Below are positions 62,268 to 64,000 of a stretch of 64,000 nucleotides of DNA, piece by piece. This DNA is from Selenomonas sp. F0473 (GTDB lineage Bacteria; Bacillota; Negativicutes; Selenomonadales; Selenomonadaceae), in contig NZ_JH992902.1 of NCBI RefSeq assembly GCF_000315545.1, forward strand, positions 469,280 to 533,279, read 5' to 3'. A program made the position numbers and the translations under genes. Below the pieces are notes generated by a model. The model was given only the letters and a program-made list of their open reading frames with translations. It searched no databases and had not been told where the DNA came from. Position 1 is the first letter of the stretch. Each line of letters begins with the position of its first letter.

Positions 62268-63232
62268 GCCAAAAAGCCCCTTTCTCTTTTTTCCCGCCAT
62301 ATCTCGACATCGGCGAGAATCTGCCGCAGCAGCGCATCCTCCGGGCGCGCATCCGCATCGTACCATCGTATATAGGGCATCTTGCGATACCACGTCATCT
62401 GCCGTTTCGCAAAGTGCCGCGTCGCCTTCTGCACCTGCTCCAGCGCTGCGGCTTCGCTCATTTCTCCGGCAAGGTAAGCCGCCGTTTCCTTATACCCGAT
62501 GCCCTTCATCGCCGGCGCGCCGCGCCCGACCCCGCGCGCCGCCAGCGCACGCACCTCATCCGGGAGCCCCGCCGCGAACATCGCCTCGACGCGGGCGTCG
62601 ATACGCGCATAGAGATGTTCCCGCGCGCGCATAAGACCGATCACAAAGGCATCGTAAACGAGACCGTCCCGCGCAAGCGCACGCTCCTGCGAGATGCGCT
62701 CGCCGCCGCGGCAGACGACCTCGAGCGCGCGGATCGCGCGCCGCACATCGTTCACATGCAGGCGTGCGGCCGTCTCCGGATCGCGCCGCGCGAGCAGCGC
62801 ATGGACGAACGCGTTGCCGTACCGTTCCGCAAGCCGCTGCAGCCGACGACGAAAGCGTTCATGCTCCGGCGTCTCGTTGAAATTGTACCCCTCAATCAGC
62901 GCCTTGATATAGAGCCCCGTCCCGCCGACGACGAAAGGCAGTTTCCCCGCCTCTTCTTGACTGCGGATCAGCACCGCCGCGCGCCCCACAAAATCCGTCA
63001 CGCTGAACGGTTCGTCCGCATCCAATATATCGATCAGATGGTGCGGTACCGCGGCGCGCTCTGCGGCCGTCGGCTTTGCCGTTCCGATATCGAGCCCGCG
63101 ATAGACAAGCATCGAATCGCCCGAGATGATATCCGTCCCAAGGCGTACGGCAAGCTCCAGGGAGAACGCCGTCTTGCCGACGGCCGTCGGTCCGAGCAGG
63201 ATGAGGAGCGGCGATCGTTCCGCCTTTTTCAA
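62264..63232 (-). CDS. miaA: tRNA dimethylallyltransferase
   Basis: Prenylates A37 of tRNAs reading UNN codons, 322 residues. The P-loop is [17 protein letters not shown] near residue 16. Other blocks are [19 protein letters not shown] near 40 and [16 protein letters not shown] near 105. Translation probably starts at TTG 63232, which overlaps the upstream stop (TTGA); no ATG or GTG lies between it and the P-loop. It is coupled at both ends. Confidence 0.95.
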   Translation of the reverse strand: MKKAERSPLLILLGPTAVGKTAFSLELAVRLGTDIISGDSMLVYRGLDIGTAKPTAAERAAVPHHLIDILDADEPFSVTDFVGRAAVLIRSQEEAGKLPFVVGGTGLYIKALIEGYNFNETPEHERFRRRLQRLAERYGNAFVHALLARRDPETAARLHVNDVRRAIRALEVVCRGGERISQERALARDGLVYDAFVIGLMRAREHLYARIDARVEAMFAAGLPDEVRALAARGVGRGAPAMKGIGYKETAAYLAGEMSEAAALEQVQKATRHFAKRQMTWYRKMPYIRWYDADARPEDALLRQILADVEIWREKRERGFLA

Positions 63233-63906
63233 AGTTCGAGCGTTTCGCCGGGCGCGACGATACACACGGTCGCACGCGTCATTGCTTCCGTAACCTCTTT
63301 GTAACGGTGCACTTCCTGCGCGATGATCGGCCATGTGTCGTAGTGGACGGGGATCACATGCCTCGTGTTGAGCCACTGTGCCGCCTGCGCCGCATCCTCA
63401 AGGCCCATCGTATAGTTGTCGCCGATAGGCAGAACGGCATAATCGATCGCATCTTTGCGCCCGATGAGCTGCATGTCGCTGAAGAGTGCCGTATCGCCCG
63501 CATAGTAGATCACCTTGCCGCCGATGTAGATGACGAAACCGCACGCGACTCCGCCCGGCACGCCCGCGCTGTGGTGCGCGACCGTCATACGTACCTTTCC
63601 GAAGGGCAAGGTCAGCGAGCCGCCGAGATTCATGGGGAATACCTTAAGTTCTCCCGTCGCCTGCGCCTGGCAGACGTCGATCACCTCCGGGATGGCGACA
63701 ATCGCCGCCCCCGTACGCGCGGCGATCGAGGGCGCGTCGCCGAGATGGTCGCCGTGCGCGTGTGTGAGGAGGATATAGCCGCAGTCCACTTCGTTCGCCG
63801 AAACGGCGGTGGCCGGGTTCCCCGTCAGGAACGGGTCGACAAGCACCCTGTGCGTGCCGTCGTCGAGCAAAAATGCGGCGTGACCAAAATAGTTGAACTT
63901 TACCAT
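63229..63906 (-). CDS. UPF0173-type metal-dependent hydrolase
   Basis: Metallo-beta-lactamase-fold protein of 225 residues. The metal motif THAHGDHLGD is near residue 48, a further His in VAHHSAGVPGG near 110, the Asp in IYYAGDTALFSDM near 135, and the last His in NTRHVIPVHYDTWP near 190. It resembles the UPF0173 family, whose substrate is not established. ATG 63906 has GGAG 8 nt upstream; a GTG three codons earlier is possible. It leads into miaA-hfq. Confidence 0.9.
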   Translation of the reverse strand: MVKFNYFGHAAFLLDDGTHRVLVDPFLTGNPATAVSANEVDCGYILLTHAHGDHLGDAPSIAARTGAAIVAIPEVIDVCQAQATGELKVFPMNLGGSLTLPFGKVRMTVAHHSAGVPGGVACGFVIYIGGKVIYYAGDTALFSDMQLIGRKDAIDYAVLPIGDNYTMGLEDAAQAAQWLNTRHVIPVHYDTWPIIAQEVHRYKEVTEAMTRATVCIVAPGETLEL

Positions 63907-63972
63907 CACGTTCACTCCTCTCCCAACAGACTTTTTATCATTATACGATATGACCGCATAATGTCAATATGA

Positions 63973-63999
63973 AAACGCCGTTCGGTGCCCCCGAACGGC
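63973..63999 (-). terminator. Terminator hairpin at the window edge
   Basis: Minus strand GCCGTTCG-GGGGCAC-CGAACGGC followed by GTTTTCATATTG. It probably ends a gene that lies beyond base 64000 on the minus strand. Confidence 0.65.
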
Positions 64000-64000
64000 T

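Overview
The window reads as a GC-rich chromosomal segment of a didermic Firmicute of the class Negativicutes, most likely close to Selenomonas or its relatives. This is inferred from the gene mix. There is a Gram-positive division cluster (sepF, divIVA, ylmH), a SigH-type sigma factor, LexA and PyrR. Alongside these sit a B. subtilis-type menaquinol:fumarate oxidoreductase, two-subunit fumarase, Hfq and a very complete anaerobic cobalamin pathway. No insertion sequence, prophage, CRISPR array or rRNA was seen. Almost every gene lies on the minus strand; only trpD, a bile-acid-type symporter, brnQ and one tRNA-Ser are on plus.

Layout. 1-2 kb: obg (cut by the window edge), rpmA, prp, rplU with a leader and a strong promoter. 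2.1-15.2 kb: a 15-gene cobalamin operon, transcribed cbiD-E-T-F-G-H-J-C-A-cobU-cbiP-cbiB-cobS-pduX-cobC, with many ATGA-type overlaps. 15.3-20.3 kb: lexA, aroF-tyrA, nth, an ACT protein with its UPF0210 partner. 20.5-26.7 kb: an HD protein, then a methionine/one-carbon operon (separate MetH activation protein, metH, homocysteine methyltransferase-MTHFR fusion, nitroreductase). 26.8-28.8 kb (+): trpD and a symporter. 28.9-33.6 kb: fumarase and fumarate reductase/succinate dehydrogenase. 33.9-38.4 kb: phosphodiesterase, rph-rdgB, a thioesterase/membrane protein/CofE-like operon, murI. 38.5-38.8 kb: an unassigned structured RNA with its own promoter and terminator. 38.9-42.8 kb: brnQ, tRNA-Ser, upp, glyA, rpiB. 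42.9-47.2 kb: zinc-type and ABC-2-type transporter genes and an oxidoreductase. 47.3-48.6 kb: an exported CbiK under a cobalamin riboswitch. 48.7-59.7 kb: a secreted vWA protein, sigH, pyrR, rluD, lspA, divIVA, ylmH, proC, sepF, yggS, pgeF, a radical SAM protein, nrdR, rodZ. 59.8-63.9 kb: Rrf2 regulator and cysteine desulfurase, dut, hfq, miaA, a metallo-beta-lactamase-fold hydrolase.

How the parts fit. The cobalamin operon makes the corrin ring and lower-loop intermediates. B12 users are present: cobalamin-dependent MetH with a split activation protein is encoded here. Fumarase plus fumarate reductase is the usual route to succinate, which in these fermenters feeds a B12-dependent step to propionate (inference; the mutase is not in the window). 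Several pathway genes (cbiL, cobT, the threonine-phosphate decarboxylase, corrinoid adenosyltransferase) are absent and must lie elsewhere.

The most interesting unexplained element is the roughly 266-nt RNA at 38494-38759. It has a near-consensus promoter, a 10-bp closing stem bringing its ends together, further internal helices and a near-perfect terminator, and I do not recognise its family.
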